From: CAIXSC01 sp046349935
GTDB taxonomy: Bacteria > Planctomycetota > Planctomycetia > Pirellulales > Pirellulaceae
Length of the DNA: 64,000 nucleotides
Assembly: GCA_046349935.1 (NCBI GenBank)
Contig: JAXMBK010000015.1
Coordinates: forward strand, 62,001 to 126,000
Direction: 5' to 3'
Below, one piece after another: positions 51,250-59,880 of this stretch; position 1 is the first letter of the stretch, and every line of letters starts with the position of its first letter. A program made the position numbers and the translations under genes. The notes under the pieces were generated by a model. The model saw nothing but the letters and a program-made list of their open reading frames with translations, was not told where the DNA came from and made no database searches.

Positions 51250-51915
51250 ATGGGTGATTCGGCACATCTCCAGGCCGTGGTCTTCGACCTCGACGGCCTC
51301 ATGTTCAACACGGAAGAACTGTACCACGACGTGGGGACCGAGTTGCTCCGTCGACGCGGCCATGCGCTCACCCAAGAGCTGCTCAATCAGATGATGGGCC
51401 GGCCTAGCCCGATCGCGCTGCAGATCATGATCGACTTCCATCAGCTCGACGCCACCGTCGCTCAATTGCAGCACGAGACCGACGAAATCTTCGATCAGAT
51501 CCTGTCCGCGCGACTCGCCCCCATGCCGGGACTCGTCCCGCTGCTCGAACAACTGGAGGCGCGTCGCATGCCGAAGGCGATCGCGACCAGCAGTCGGCGA
51601 TCGTTCGTCGCCAAGGTGCTTGGTCACTTCTCCTGGGCGCCGCGTTTCGATTTCATCCTCACCGCGGAAGACGTCACGCACGGAAAACCGCATCCCGAGA
51701 TCTACCTGCGAGCCGCCGAACGGCTCGGTCTCCCGCCGGCCCAAACGCTGGTCCTCGAAGACAGCCAGAATGGCTGTCGAGCGGCGGTGGCGGCGGGCGC
51801 ATTCGCCGTCGCCGTGCCTGGCGACCATAGCCGCCATCACGACTTTCAAGGCGCTCGCTTGGTCCTCGAAACGCTGGCCGACCCGCGTTTGTTCGACGCC
51901 CTCGGCTGGAGCTAG
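51250..51915 (+). CDS. HAD-superfamily hydrolase (beta-phosphoglucomutase / phosphatase-like)
   Basis: This 221-residue HAD-IA protein has motif I VFDLDGLMFNTEELYH (nucleophile and acid Asp), a helical C1 cap, motif II AIATSSRR, motif III GKPHPEIYLRA (Lys) and motif IV VLEDSQNGCRAAVAAG. The LMFNTE variant of motif I is typical of sugar- and nucleoside-phosphate phosphatases such as pseudouridine-5'-phosphatase. The substrate cannot be assigned. ATG 51250 is chosen because the HAD fold begins there. The ribosome binding site is poor. The 3' end overlaps the convergent gene by 4 bp. Confidence 0.9.
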   Translation: MGDSAHLQAVVFDLDGLMFNTEELYHDVGTELLRRRGHALTQELLNQMMGRPSPIALQIMIDFHQLDATVAQLQHETDEIFDQILSARLAPMPGLVPLLEQLEARRMPKAIATSSRRSFVAKVLGHFSWAPRFDFILTAEDVTHGKPHPEIYLRAAERLGLPPAQTLVLEDSQNGCRAAVAAGAFAVAVPGDHSRHHDFQGARLVLETLADPRLFDALGWS

Positions 51916-52682
51916 ACGCGCTCGGTGCGGTTCAGCTGCACCATGCGATTGCGAATCACCGGATTGCGTCGCACCAAGTCGGCGATCGCCGGCCACGTCA
52001 ATCCCTGCTCGCGCAGCGTCTCAAACAGCACTTGGGCGTGCTCCCAGTCCTCCGGTTGCGCCAGCGACAACCGCACGTCGCGATAGTCGTAAGGAGGTTT
52101 CATCGGCAGATGCCGCACCTGAAACAGGTCGGGATGCGAGTGGACGAAGCGTGAAGCATCTTCGCGGTCGTCGCGCTCCACGGCTCGACGGTTCGCTTCC
52201 GCCAGCGACCCCCGACTCAGCCATTCCACGATCATCCCCATGCGCGACATCAACGACCGTCGGCCGCCGGAGACAAAGTAGCCCGCATAGTCGCAGGGAG
52301 AGCGACGACGCGCAGACTCAATCAGCCGCCGGACCAAGTCGGGGTCGACGAACGGATGGCCCGGAATGATCCGGATCACGGAAGACGCGCCCGTCGTCTG
52401 AGCAACCTCGTCGAACCGGGCCAGCGAATCGCGACCGCCGTACGACAACAGCGGAAACTCGCCGCCTAGCCGCAAACGAATCACATCGTGCAGTTCGTCG
52501 TCCGCCAACAGCGCCATGTCGTCGATCGAATCGACTTGCGACACGCGGTCGATTAACCAGCGCAGCAGCGACTGGCCGCCCAGGTAACGGTCGGCCAGCA
52601 GCGAGGGCTGTGCCAACGCGGCCGCCCCGCGCCCCGCAGGCGCAAAGCTCGCTAACTCCACAATCGCTATCGTCCGACTCAT
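51912..52682 (-). CDS. Cytidylyltransferase-like (SpsF/NeuA-type) nucleotidyltransferase
   Basis: About 256 residues from ATG 52682 (AAAGGA upstream). The layout resembles PF02348 enzymes: an opening nucleotide loop (FAPAGRGAAALAQPSLLADR), then GQSLLRWLIDRVSQVDSIDD, MALLADD, and the sugar/metal region GASSVIRIIPGHPFVDPDL. Later DYRDVRLSLAQPEDWEHA matches the C-terminal part of SpsF-like proteins. The opening motif lacks the usual Arg/Lys-rich pattern and the motif-3 Asp dyad is changed to PGHPF, so catalysis is uncertain. Possible role in surface polysaccharide synthesis. Converges on the HAD gene with a 4-bp overlap. Confidence 0.7.
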   Translation of the reverse strand: MSRTIAIVELASFAPAGRGAAALAQPSLLADRYLGGQSLLRWLIDRVSQVDSIDDMALLADDELHDVIRLRLGGEFPLLSYGGRDSLARFDEVAQTTGASSVIRIIPGHPFVDPDLVRRLIESARRRSPCDYAGYFVSGGRRSLMSRMGMIVEWLSRGSLAEANRRAVERDDREDASRFVHSHPDLFQVRHLPMKPPYDYRDVRLSLAQPEDWEHAQVLFETLREQGLTWPAIADLVRRNPVIRNRMVQLNRTERV

Positions 52683-52884
52683 CGCTCGTCCTTTCCCCGC
52701 CCGCACCAATTATGTCGCTCGATTCGAGTTCACCCCGAGTGATTTGCGCGACTTTCCTGGATCGCGGCGCCGCATCGCTGACGATCGTGCAGGATTTACC
52801 GAACGGGCAGGCGAACGCCTGTTTGCGCAAGGCGCGACCGGAGCCTAGAATAAGTCGGTCCCGATGCATCGCGAGGCGCCGCCT

Positions 52885-54339
52885 ATGAACGATCCGCACC
52901 CCTCCCTCCTTTACCGCCGTAGCTGGCTTCAACAGTCGGCCGTCGGCTTCGGTTCACTGGCCCTCGCATCGCTGCTGGCCGAAACGGCCGCCGCGGAGCC
53001 CAGGCCGCCGACCGGCGCGCTCCCCTCCGAAACGCCCGCCGACCCGCTGGCCCCCAAGCTGCCGCATTTCACAGCACGTGCGAAACGAGTGATTTTCTTG
53101 TTCATGAGCGGCGGGCCGTCGCAGGTCGACACGTTCGACCCCAAACCCCTGCTGGATCGCGACGACGGCAAGCCGCTCCCGTTCGCCAAGCCGCGAGTTC
53201 AATTCAACTCCACCGGCAACCTGTTGAAGTCCCCCTGGAAGTTTCGCCAATACGGCGAGTCGGGCCATTGGGTCAGCGACCTGTTTCCGCATCTCGCCCA
53301 GCGCGTCGACGACTTGTGCCTGATCCACAGCCTGTTTGGGTCCAATCCGGCTCACGGCGGCGCAGTGATGAAGATTCACACCGGCAGCGACAACTTCATC
53401 CGCCCCAGCATCGGGTCGTGGGTCAGTTACGGATTGGGAACGGAAAATCGCGACCTGCCCGCCTTCGTCACGATTTGCCCGACCTTGGCCTTCGGCGGCA
53501 TCAACAACTGGAGCTCTGCCTTCCTTCCGGCCGTCTATCAAGGCACGGCCATCGGCGACGCCAGCGTGCCTTCGGAACGAGCCAAGGTGAAGTACATTCG
53601 CAACTCCCGCTTGTCCCCCGCGATGCAGCGACTGCAGCTCGATCGACTCCAGCAAGTCAACGCCGAGCATCAAGCGCGGGCGGGCGTCGAGGGAGCGCTC
53701 GCGGCGCGGATGAATTCGTTCGAGCTGGCGTTCCGCATGCAGCGGTCGCTCCCCACGATCGAGGATTTGTCGAGTGAAACGGCGGCGACGCACAAACTGT
53801 ATGGACTCGATAACCCGGTCACGGCCAATTTCGGCCGCATGTGCCTCATGGCCCGTCGCTTCGCCGAAGCCGGCGTACGGTTCATTCAAGTCACTCACAA
53901 TGACGACAAAGTGCAATGGGACCAACATTCAGACCTCAAGAACGGCCACGAGAAGAACGCTCGTGAAGTCGACTTGCCGATCGCCGGCTTGCTGACCGAC
54001 CTCAAGGCCCGCGGGCTGCTCGAAGACACGCTAATCTGGTGGGGCGGCGAGTTCGGGCGCACGCCGACCGCCGAAGGCGGTACGAACGGTCGCGACCACA
54101 ATCCCGAAGGATTCACCATGTGGCTCGCCGGCGGCGGCGCAAAGCCCGCGACGCGGTACGGCGCCACCGACGACTACGGCTATTTTGCGGCGGAGAATAA
54201 GGTCCATGTGCACGACTTGCACGCCACCATGCTCCACCTGCTCGGGCTGGACCACGAACGCCTGACGTTCCGGCACGCCGGCCGCGACTTCCGCTTGACC
54301 GATGTCGAAGGCCGCATCGTCCATGATGTAATCGCCTAA
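52885..54339 (+). CDS. DUF1501 protein, Tat-exported
   Basis: About 484 residues from ATG 52885, 7 bases after a GAGG. An in-frame ATG lies at 52864. Twin-arginine-like signal: YRRSWLQQSAVGFGSLALAS. Motifs are FMSGGPSQVDTFDPKPLL, PSIGSWVSYGLGTENRDLPA, WDQHSDLKNGHEKN, GGEFGRTPTAEGGTNGRDHN, VHVHDLHATMLHLLGLDHE and GRDFRLTDVEGRIV. Closest by eye to the genes at 28217 and 12485. No cytochrome gene directly precedes it. The sulfatase gene follows after 34 bp. Confidence 0.92.
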   Translation: MNDPHPSLLYRRSWLQQSAVGFGSLALASLLAETAAAEPRPPTGALPSETPADPLAPKLPHFTARAKRVIFLFMSGGPSQVDTFDPKPLLDRDDGKPLPFAKPRVQFNSTGNLLKSPWKFRQYGESGHWVSDLFPHLAQRVDDLCLIHSLFGSNPAHGGAVMKIHTGSDNFIRPSIGSWVSYGLGTENRDLPAFVTICPTLAFGGINNWSSAFLPAVYQGTAIGDASVPSERAKVKYIRNSRLSPAMQRLQLDRLQQVNAEHQARAGVEGALAARMNSFELAFRMQRSLPTIEDLSSETAATHKLYGLDNPVTANFGRMCLMARRFAEAGVRFIQVTHNDDKVQWDQHSDLKNGHEKNAREVDLPIAGLLTDLKARGLLEDTLIWWGGEFGRTPTAEGGTNGRDHNPEGFTMWLAGGGAKPATRYGATDDYGYFAAENKVHVHDLHATMLHLLGLDHERLTFRHAGRDFRLTDVEGRIVHDVIA

Positions 54340-54373
54340 GCGACGTTCATCTCCCGTGCAGAAAGGCGAGCGG

Positions 54374-56116
54374 ATGCGCTCTCGAATTACGCTCTTCGTC
54401 GCATTCCTCCTCGGTTGCGTCAGCGCCGTGTGCAGCGCCGCCGCGCCCGCCGCCGCGACGCCTGCCTCGGCTGCGGACTCCAAGCGGCCCAACATCCTGT
54501 TTATTCTGGTCGACGATCAGTCGCCGTTCGACCTGCGACTTTACAACCCACACTCGACGCTCGAAACGCCCGAACTCGACCGACTCGCAGCCCGCGGCCT
54601 GGTCTTCGACGGTGCCTACCACATGGGTTCCTTCTCGGGCGCCGTCTGCACGCCGTCGCGACACATGATCATGAGCGGCCGGACGGTATGGCATCTCCCG
54701 ATCGGTCCGCTCGCCGAAAAGCGCTCTCCGCCCGCGCTGGAAACCATGACGCTGCCCGCCGTCTTCCGCCGCGCCGGCTATGCCACGATGCGAACCTGCA
54801 AACAAGGCAACAGCTACGAAGCAGCGAACCGGCAGTTCGAAGTTCGTCGCGACGCCACGAAGCGCGGCGGCGCCCCCGAATCAGGCAGTCCCTGGCACGC
54901 GGATCGCGTGCTCGAGTACCTCGCGCAACGCAAAGAAACGCGCGACGAACGCCCCTTCTTGATCTACTTCGGATTCTCGCACCCGCATGATACGCGCGAT
55001 GGTGCGCCCGCGTTGCTGGAGAAGTACGGCGCCGTCAATCACGTCGATCCTTCTGCGCCCCCGCCGCTGCACGCGCGCCAGCCGCGGCTGCCGATCAACT
55101 ACCTCCCTGCCCACCCCTTCGAGAACACCGACTCGCAGGTCCGCGACGAGACGGCGGTCAGCGGCGTGTGGCGCCGACGCGACGAAGCGACCGTCCGCAA
55201 CGAACTGGGGCGCGAATTCGCGTGCAGCGAACTCATCGATCAACAGGTCCATCGCGTGCTCGAGCGACTTCGTGAATTGGGCGAGCTCGAGAACACAATC
55301 GTCGTCTATACGGCGGACCACGGCATGTCGATCGGCCGCCATGGACTGATGGGCAAACAGAATCTCTACCAACATACGTGGCGCGTGCCGCTGATCGTCG
55401 CCGGCCCCGGCGTTCGGCAAGGTCGAGTCGAAGGCAATGTTTACTTGAGCGATCTGTTGGCTACCTTTTGCGATCTGGCCGGCGTCGAACCGCCGGAATC
55501 CAACGAGGGACTCAGCTTCAGACCGGTGCTCGAGGGACGTCGCCAAACGATGCGCGACGTGCTGTACGGCGTGTACTGCGGCGGCGCAAAGCCCGGCATG
55601 CGCTGCGTTAAGCAAGGGAACTGGAAGTTGATCGAATATGAGTCGAGCACCCCGCCGACTCGGACGACGCAGCTCTTCAATCTGGCCGAGAATCCCGACG
55701 AACTACTCGTCGAACATCGCGTTCCCTCCACCGCCGCGATCATCGGCTCGACGCCGCGCGCAGCGCAGATCAATCTGGCCGACGACCCGGCCCACGCCGA
55801 AAAATTGGCCGAACTACGCACCTTGCTGCTCGCCGAAATGCGACGGCACGACGATCCGTTCCGCTTCTCGTTCCAGCCGCCCGACTCGCCCCCGCCGCTG
55901 AACAAGCCAGCCGGCAAGAAGGCGGGCGCGAAACGAGCCGCCTCCGCCAAGCCAGTCGTCCCTGCTTTGGATCGACCCGTGAGTCGCCCAGAAGGGGCCG
56001 CGACGGCGGGACATGACGAATGTCTGACGTCCTCGTTCTCCCCCGGGCAGGCTTGTCTCCGTGAGAAACATGAAAGCCCCAAACCCAGGGCGGCGCTTCG
56101 CTCTGCCCTGGGCTGA
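54374..56116 (+). CDS. Secreted arylsulfatase-type sulfatase
   Basis: This 580-residue protein starts at ATG 54374 (AAAGGCGAG upstream) with signal FLLGCVSAVCSAA. The metal-site start is PNILFILVDDQS. The active-site motif CTPSRHMIMSGR (C92) fits the C-x-P-x-R consensus, so Cys92 should become formylglycine. Later come the TADHGMSIGRHGLMGKQNLY segment and WRVPLIVAGPG. Planctomycetes use many such enzymes to desulfate algal polysaccharides. The fold ends near residue 510. The tail after it is Lys/Ala-rich, and its last residues derive from intergenic-type repeats. Probably transcribed with the DUF1501 gene upstream. Confidence 0.92.
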   Translation: MRSRITLFVAFLLGCVSAVCSAAAPAAATPASAADSKRPNILFILVDDQSPFDLRLYNPHSTLETPELDRLAARGLVFDGAYHMGSFSGAVCTPSRHMIMSGRTVWHLPIGPLAEKRSPPALETMTLPAVFRRAGYATMRTCKQGNSYEAANRQFEVRRDATKRGGAPESGSPWHADRVLEYLAQRKETRDERPFLIYFGFSHPHDTRDGAPALLEKYGAVNHVDPSAPPPLHARQPRLPINYLPAHPFENTDSQVRDETAVSGVWRRRDEATVRNELGREFACSELIDQQVHRVLERLRELGELENTIVVYTADHGMSIGRHGLMGKQNLYQHTWRVPLIVAGPGVRQGRVEGNVYLSDLLATFCDLAGVEPPESNEGLSFRPVLEGRRQTMRDVLYGVYCGGAKPGMRCVKQGNWKLIEYESSTPPTRTTQLFNLAENPDELLVEHRVPSTAAIIGSTPRAAQINLADDPAHAEKLAELRTLLLAEMRRHDDPFRFSFQPPDSPPPLNKPAGKKAGAKRAASAKPVVPALDRPVSRPEGAATAGHDECLTSSFSPGQACLREKHESPKPRAALRSALG

Positions 56117-56137
56117 CCTGTCGTGCCCCTTCGGGGC
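56084..56137. repeat. Two-hairpin intergenic repeat overlapping the sulfatase 3' end
   Basis: CCCAGGGC (56084-56091) pairs with GCCCTGGG (56105-56112), and 13 bases later GCCCC-TTC-GGGGC (56125-56137) forms a second stem with a UUCG-type cap. The sulfatase stop (TGA, 56114-56116) lies between the two stems, so the first hairpin is translated. This element type is dispersed in planctomycete genomes. Confidence 0.75.
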
Positions 56138-56217
56138 GGATGCCGCCAGTAACCACTCACTCGTTTCATTCACGACATCGCTCTTTGACCGTGTTCTGCC
56201 GGGGGCCTAACTTCGCC

Positions 56218-58557
56218 ATGCGCTACCTCGTCTCGCTGTTGCCCATCGCGTTCAGTCTCGCAGCGTTCGTCGCTCCCAGCCGGCCGGCGGTTGCCGCCGC
56301 GCCGCCGTCCTCCTGCGGCGCCGCCGCCGCCAGCTTCGAAGCCCAGGTCTGGGACAAAGTGGCCGCGACGAAGTGTCTCGTCTGCCACCAAAAGGGCGGC
56401 GACGCGGAAGCCAGTCGCCTGGTGCTGATCGATCCCGCCAAAGTCAGCGTCGATCAGCGCGCCGCGGCGCTGCGCACCAACCATGCCGCATTCACGCGGC
56501 TAGCGCTCGTGCAAGAACCAGGACATGGCGACGTCGAATCGCGACTGCTCCTGAAAGTGACCGGTGCACTAGAACACGGCGGCGAAGCGGTGCTCCCCGT
56601 CGACTCGTCGGGATACCGCGTGCTGGCCGATTTCGTAAGGCGCGTTTCCGCAGGCGGCGGCGGTTCATCGTCGCCCAACGCCTCCTCGCCCCTGCCGCCC
56701 TTCTTTGACGGCATCGTGCCCCTGGATGATCGCCGCCACTTGCGCCGCGTTACGCTGTCGCTTGCAGGCCGGCTCCCCACCCCTGCTGAATTTGCGGCGG
56801 TGACCGAGAAGGGAAAAGCCGCCCTGCCGGCGATCCTCGACGAACTGATGAAGGAAGAGGCGTTCTACGAGCGACTGCGTGAAGGCTTCAACGACATCTT
56901 TCTCACGCTCGGCGTCGACGGCAATCCGGACCAAACTTGCCTTTCCTACGAGCACTTCGAAAAGACGCGACACTGGTACCAAAAGTACGACCTCAGCCAC
57001 ATCAAGGACGACAAAGAACGGCAGCGGACCGAATGGAAGATCGCCGCCGAATACCGCAAAGCGCTGCTGGGCGAGCCGCTGCAGTTGATCGATTACATCG
57101 TCCGTCATGATCGGCCGTTCACCGAGATCGTCACCGCCGATTACATCATGGTCTCTCCCTACTCGGCCCGTGGTTACGGCGTCTTCGAAGAAGTCCAAAA
57201 CAAGTTCAAGAATCCCGACGACCCCTTTGAATACGTCCCGGTACGACTCAAAGCGCTCGTCGGTCGCAATCGGTCGGAGGATCAAGAATCGGCGACCGGC
57301 TACTATCCCCATGCCGGGATGCTGAGCACATTTCAGTACCTGACGCGCTATCCCACGACCGAAACCAATCGCAATCGACTGCGGGCGCGGATGTATTACC
57401 AGCACTTCCTCGGCGTCGACGTCTTGGAGTTGGCGGCGCGCGTCTCCGATGCGGCCGCCGTGACGGCCAAGTACAAAGTTCCGACGATGGAGGCGGCCGA
57501 GTGCGTCGTGTGCCACCGTACGCTCGACCCCGTCGCCGGCGCATTCCAGGACTATTGGAAGTTCGCCGACCAAGGAGTCTACGGACGTCGCAAAGGAGGC
57601 TGGTTCGACGACATGTTCACCGCCGGCTTCGAAGGCGAGACGCTGCCCGCTGACGAGCGGTGGCGGGCTCTGCCTTGGCTCGGCGAACGCACCGCGAAAG
57701 ATCCACGCTTCGCCGTCGCGATGACCGAACATGTCTACTACCTCCTCACGGGCCGCAAGGTGCTCCTTCCGCCCAAGGATTTCGACGACCCGCTCTTCGC
57801 CGCTCGACAACGCGCCTACGCCGAACAGCGGCGACAAACGGAAGCCATCGCCGCCGCGTTCGCGCAACAGGGCTTCAACCTCAAACACGTCTTTCGCGAT
57901 TGGATTCAGTCCGACTTCTATCGCGCCGACGCGCTTGCGTCCTCGCTGACCGATCCCTGCCGCAAAGCAGAACTCGAAGACGTCGGCCTCATGCGACTGC
58001 TTTCGCCGGAACAGCTCGAGCGCAAGGTCGGCGCCGTATTCGGCGAGCGGTGGGGGCGTCTGCACGAGCAGCTCGCGACGCTCTACGGCGGCATCGATTC
58101 CAAGGAGGTCACAGACCGCGCCGTCGACCCCAGCGGCGCGATGGGGGCCATCCAACGGATGCTCGCCAACGACGTCGCCTGTCGTCACACGAACCGCGAC
58201 TTCCTGCGCCCTCAGCCCGAACGCCTCCTCTTCCCCCACGTGCAACTCGACGACGTCCCCGGCGCATCCCCCGACGCCGACGCCGCCATTCGACGCAACG
58301 CCCAGCACTTGCACGAACGCATCCTCGGCCGCTACGAGCCGCTAGATTCGCCCGAGATTGACCGCACCGTGCAGTTATTCGCCGCCATCGTGAACGACGC
58401 GTCCCAGACGAAGGGGATCGAGAAGCGCGAGTCGTATTATTGTCGAGCGGATCGCGAGAATCCCGGCGACACGGCCGACGACCCGCATTACACGATGCGC
58501 GCCTGGCGCGCGGTCGTCACCTACTTGCTGCGCCGCCCCGAGTTCCTATACGAGTGA
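56218..58557 (+). CDS. Two-heme protein with DUF1549-like and DUF1588-like parts
   Basis: This 779-residue protein starts at ATG 56218, where the signal MRYLVSLLPIAFSLAAF begins. The first heme motif CLVCHQKGGD lies near residue 53. A DUF1549-like segment follows (DRRHLRRVTLSLAGRLPTPA, ILDELMKEEAFYERLREGFN). The second heme motif CVVCHRTLDPVAGAFQDY (near 429) is in a DUF1588-like context. The last part (YTMRAWRAVVTYLLRRPEFL) resembles cytochrome C-termini of the DUF1592 group. It is shorter than both parent types and lacks a recognisable DUF1587. The next gene is a divergent DUF1501-like protein, so it follows the usual pair arrangement. Confidence 0.82.
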   Translation: MRYLVSLLPIAFSLAAFVAPSRPAVAAAPPSSCGAAAASFEAQVWDKVAATKCLVCHQKGGDAEASRLVLIDPAKVSVDQRAAALRTNHAAFTRLALVQEPGHGDVESRLLLKVTGALEHGGEAVLPVDSSGYRVLADFVRRVSAGGGGSSSPNASSPLPPFFDGIVPLDDRRHLRRVTLSLAGRLPTPAEFAAVTEKGKAALPAILDELMKEEAFYERLREGFNDIFLTLGVDGNPDQTCLSYEHFEKTRHWYQKYDLSHIKDDKERQRTEWKIAAEYRKALLGEPLQLIDYIVRHDRPFTEIVTADYIMVSPYSARGYGVFEEVQNKFKNPDDPFEYVPVRLKALVGRNRSEDQESATGYYPHAGMLSTFQYLTRYPTTETNRNRLRARMYYQHFLGVDVLELAARVSDAAAVTAKYKVPTMEAAECVVCHRTLDPVAGAFQDYWKFADQGVYGRRKGGWFDDMFTAGFEGETLPADERWRALPWLGERTAKDPRFAVAMTEHVYYLLTGRKVLLPPKDFDDPLFAARQRAYAEQRRQTEAIAAAFAQQGFNLKHVFRDWIQSDFYRADALASSLTDPCRKAELEDVGLMRLLSPEQLERKVGAVFGERWGRLHEQLATLYGGIDSKEVTDRAVDPSGAMGAIQRMLANDVACRHTNRDFLRPQPERLLFPHVQLDDVPGASPDADAAIRRNAQHLHERILGRYEPLDSPEIDRTVQLFAAIVNDASQTKGIEKRESYYCRADRENPGDTADDPHYTMRAWRAVVTYLLRRPEFLYE

Positions 58558-58596
58558 TCAGAACGAGTGTTCGCCATGCCGTTCGGAGCCCCCGCC

Positions 58597-59880
58597 ATGC
58601 GTCGTGATTTTCTCAAACTCTTGGGACTCGCCGGACTCCAGTTGGCCGTCCCGTGCACCCCAGAACGGCTGCTGGGCGACGAACCGCGCGACGAGGGCTA
58701 TGCGGGTCCGTACTACGTCGTGTTCAACGCGTCCGGCGGCTGGGACACGACGTACTTGATGGACCCGAAAGGGGTCAATGAAATCAACCGCCTCTATAAG
58801 GAAGGGGACATCCTCACGCACGGCGCACACAAGTTCGCGCCGAACAAGTCGCACGCCGTCGGCGGCCTGTGCAATGAGGATTTCTACGCCGAGTTCGGCG
58901 ACCAACTGCTCACGTTCAACGGACTCGACTATTCCGTCAACAACCACTCCCCGGGCGCCCGATACATGGCGACCGGGAAACTTGACAGCCTCGCCTACCC
59001 CACCTTCGCCGCGCTCGTCGCCGCTTGCCGCGGCCCCGCCTGCCCCATCGCGTTCCTAACCTTCGGCAACTACTCGGCGACCGGCAACTTGGTCGCCATG
59101 TCGCGAGTTCCCTATCTCCCGTCGCTGCAGCGGATCGCCGCGGCGGATGGAGTGGAAGGCAATGCGCGCGCACCGTATCACGATTCGTTCGCGCTCGATC
59201 GCATCGAAAAGGCGTTGAAAGAATTTCAAATCGCGTCCGACCAGACGCCGCAATTGCCGCGCGCCGCGCGAGCCTCGAACATGCTCTACGCCGCCCAGGT
59301 CAACTCCAAGGCGCTCCAGCGAGTGACGCAGTACATCCCCAAGTCGACGCCCAAAGAACGGCTGTCGCAACAGGCCGAGATCGCACTCGCGTCCTTCAAA
59401 GCGGGCGTCTGCGTCTCTGCCAACCTCGACATCGGCCAGTTCGATAGTCATGCCAACAACGATGTCGATCAGATGAAGCTGATCCCCGAGTTTCTGGCGG
59501 GAGCGGCCTACGTGTTGCGACGCGCCGAAGAGCTGAAGATCCGCGAACAGCTCGTCATCGTCATCCAAAGCGAAATGGGGCGCACTCCCACCTACAACCA
59601 GGGCAACGGCAAAGACCATTGGTCGATCGGCTCGATCCAATTCATCGGTCGCGGCATTCAAGGCAATCGCGTCCTCGGCGCGACCGACGACAAGCAGTTC
59701 ACGATCCCTATTGATCCCCAAACGCTCGCACTGGCCCCTGAGAAGGGGGTGCGAGTCCGACCCGAACACATCCACCAAGCGCTCCGCGAATTAGCCGGCA
59801 TCGCCGACCACCCGCTCGCCCAGCGCTTTCCGCTCGGCATCAAAGACGACGAACGCCTCCAGGGCTTTTTCCACGCATGA
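58597..59880 (+). CDS. Divergent DUF1501-like protein, Tat-exported
   Basis: About 427 residues from ATG 58597, which has GGAG eight bases upstream and opens directly with the twin-arginine-like MRRDFLKLLGLAGLQLAV. The GGPS-DTFD box of ordinary DUF1501 proteins is replaced by VVFNASGGWDTTYLMDPKG. Retained features are FDSHANNDVDQM, the late SEMGRTPTYNQGNGKDHW (in place of GEFGRTP) and the long C-terminal helix. It therefore belongs to an outlying branch and is the probable partner of the two-heme protein 40 bp upstream. Its stop overlaps the hydrolase start by 4 bp (ATGA). Confidence 0.85.
   Translation: MRRDFLKLLGLAGLQLAVPCTPERLLGDEPRDEGYAGPYYVVFNASGGWDTTYLMDPKGVNEINRLYKEGDILTHGAHKFAPNKSHAVGGLCNEDFYAEFGDQLLTFNGLDYSVNNHSPGARYMATGKLDSLAYPTFAALVAACRGPACPIAFLTFGNYSATGNLVAMSRVPYLPSLQRIAAADGVEGNARAPYHDSFALDRIEKALKEFQIASDQTPQLPRAARASNMLYAAQVNSKALQRVTQYIPKSTPKERLSQQAEIALASFKAGVCVSANLDIGQFDSHANNDVDQMKLIPEFLAGAAYVLRRAEELKIREQLVIVIQSEMGRTPTYNQGNGKDHWSIGSIQFIGRGIQGNRVLGATDDKQFTIPIDPQTLALAPEKGVRVRPEHIHQALRELAGIADHPLAQRFPLGIKDDERLQGFFHA

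Noticed and set aside
56665..58314. A 549-codon open frame on the minus strand
   Set aside because: Antisense to the two-heme protein at 56218. The composition reflects the complement of its codons and no motif is seen.
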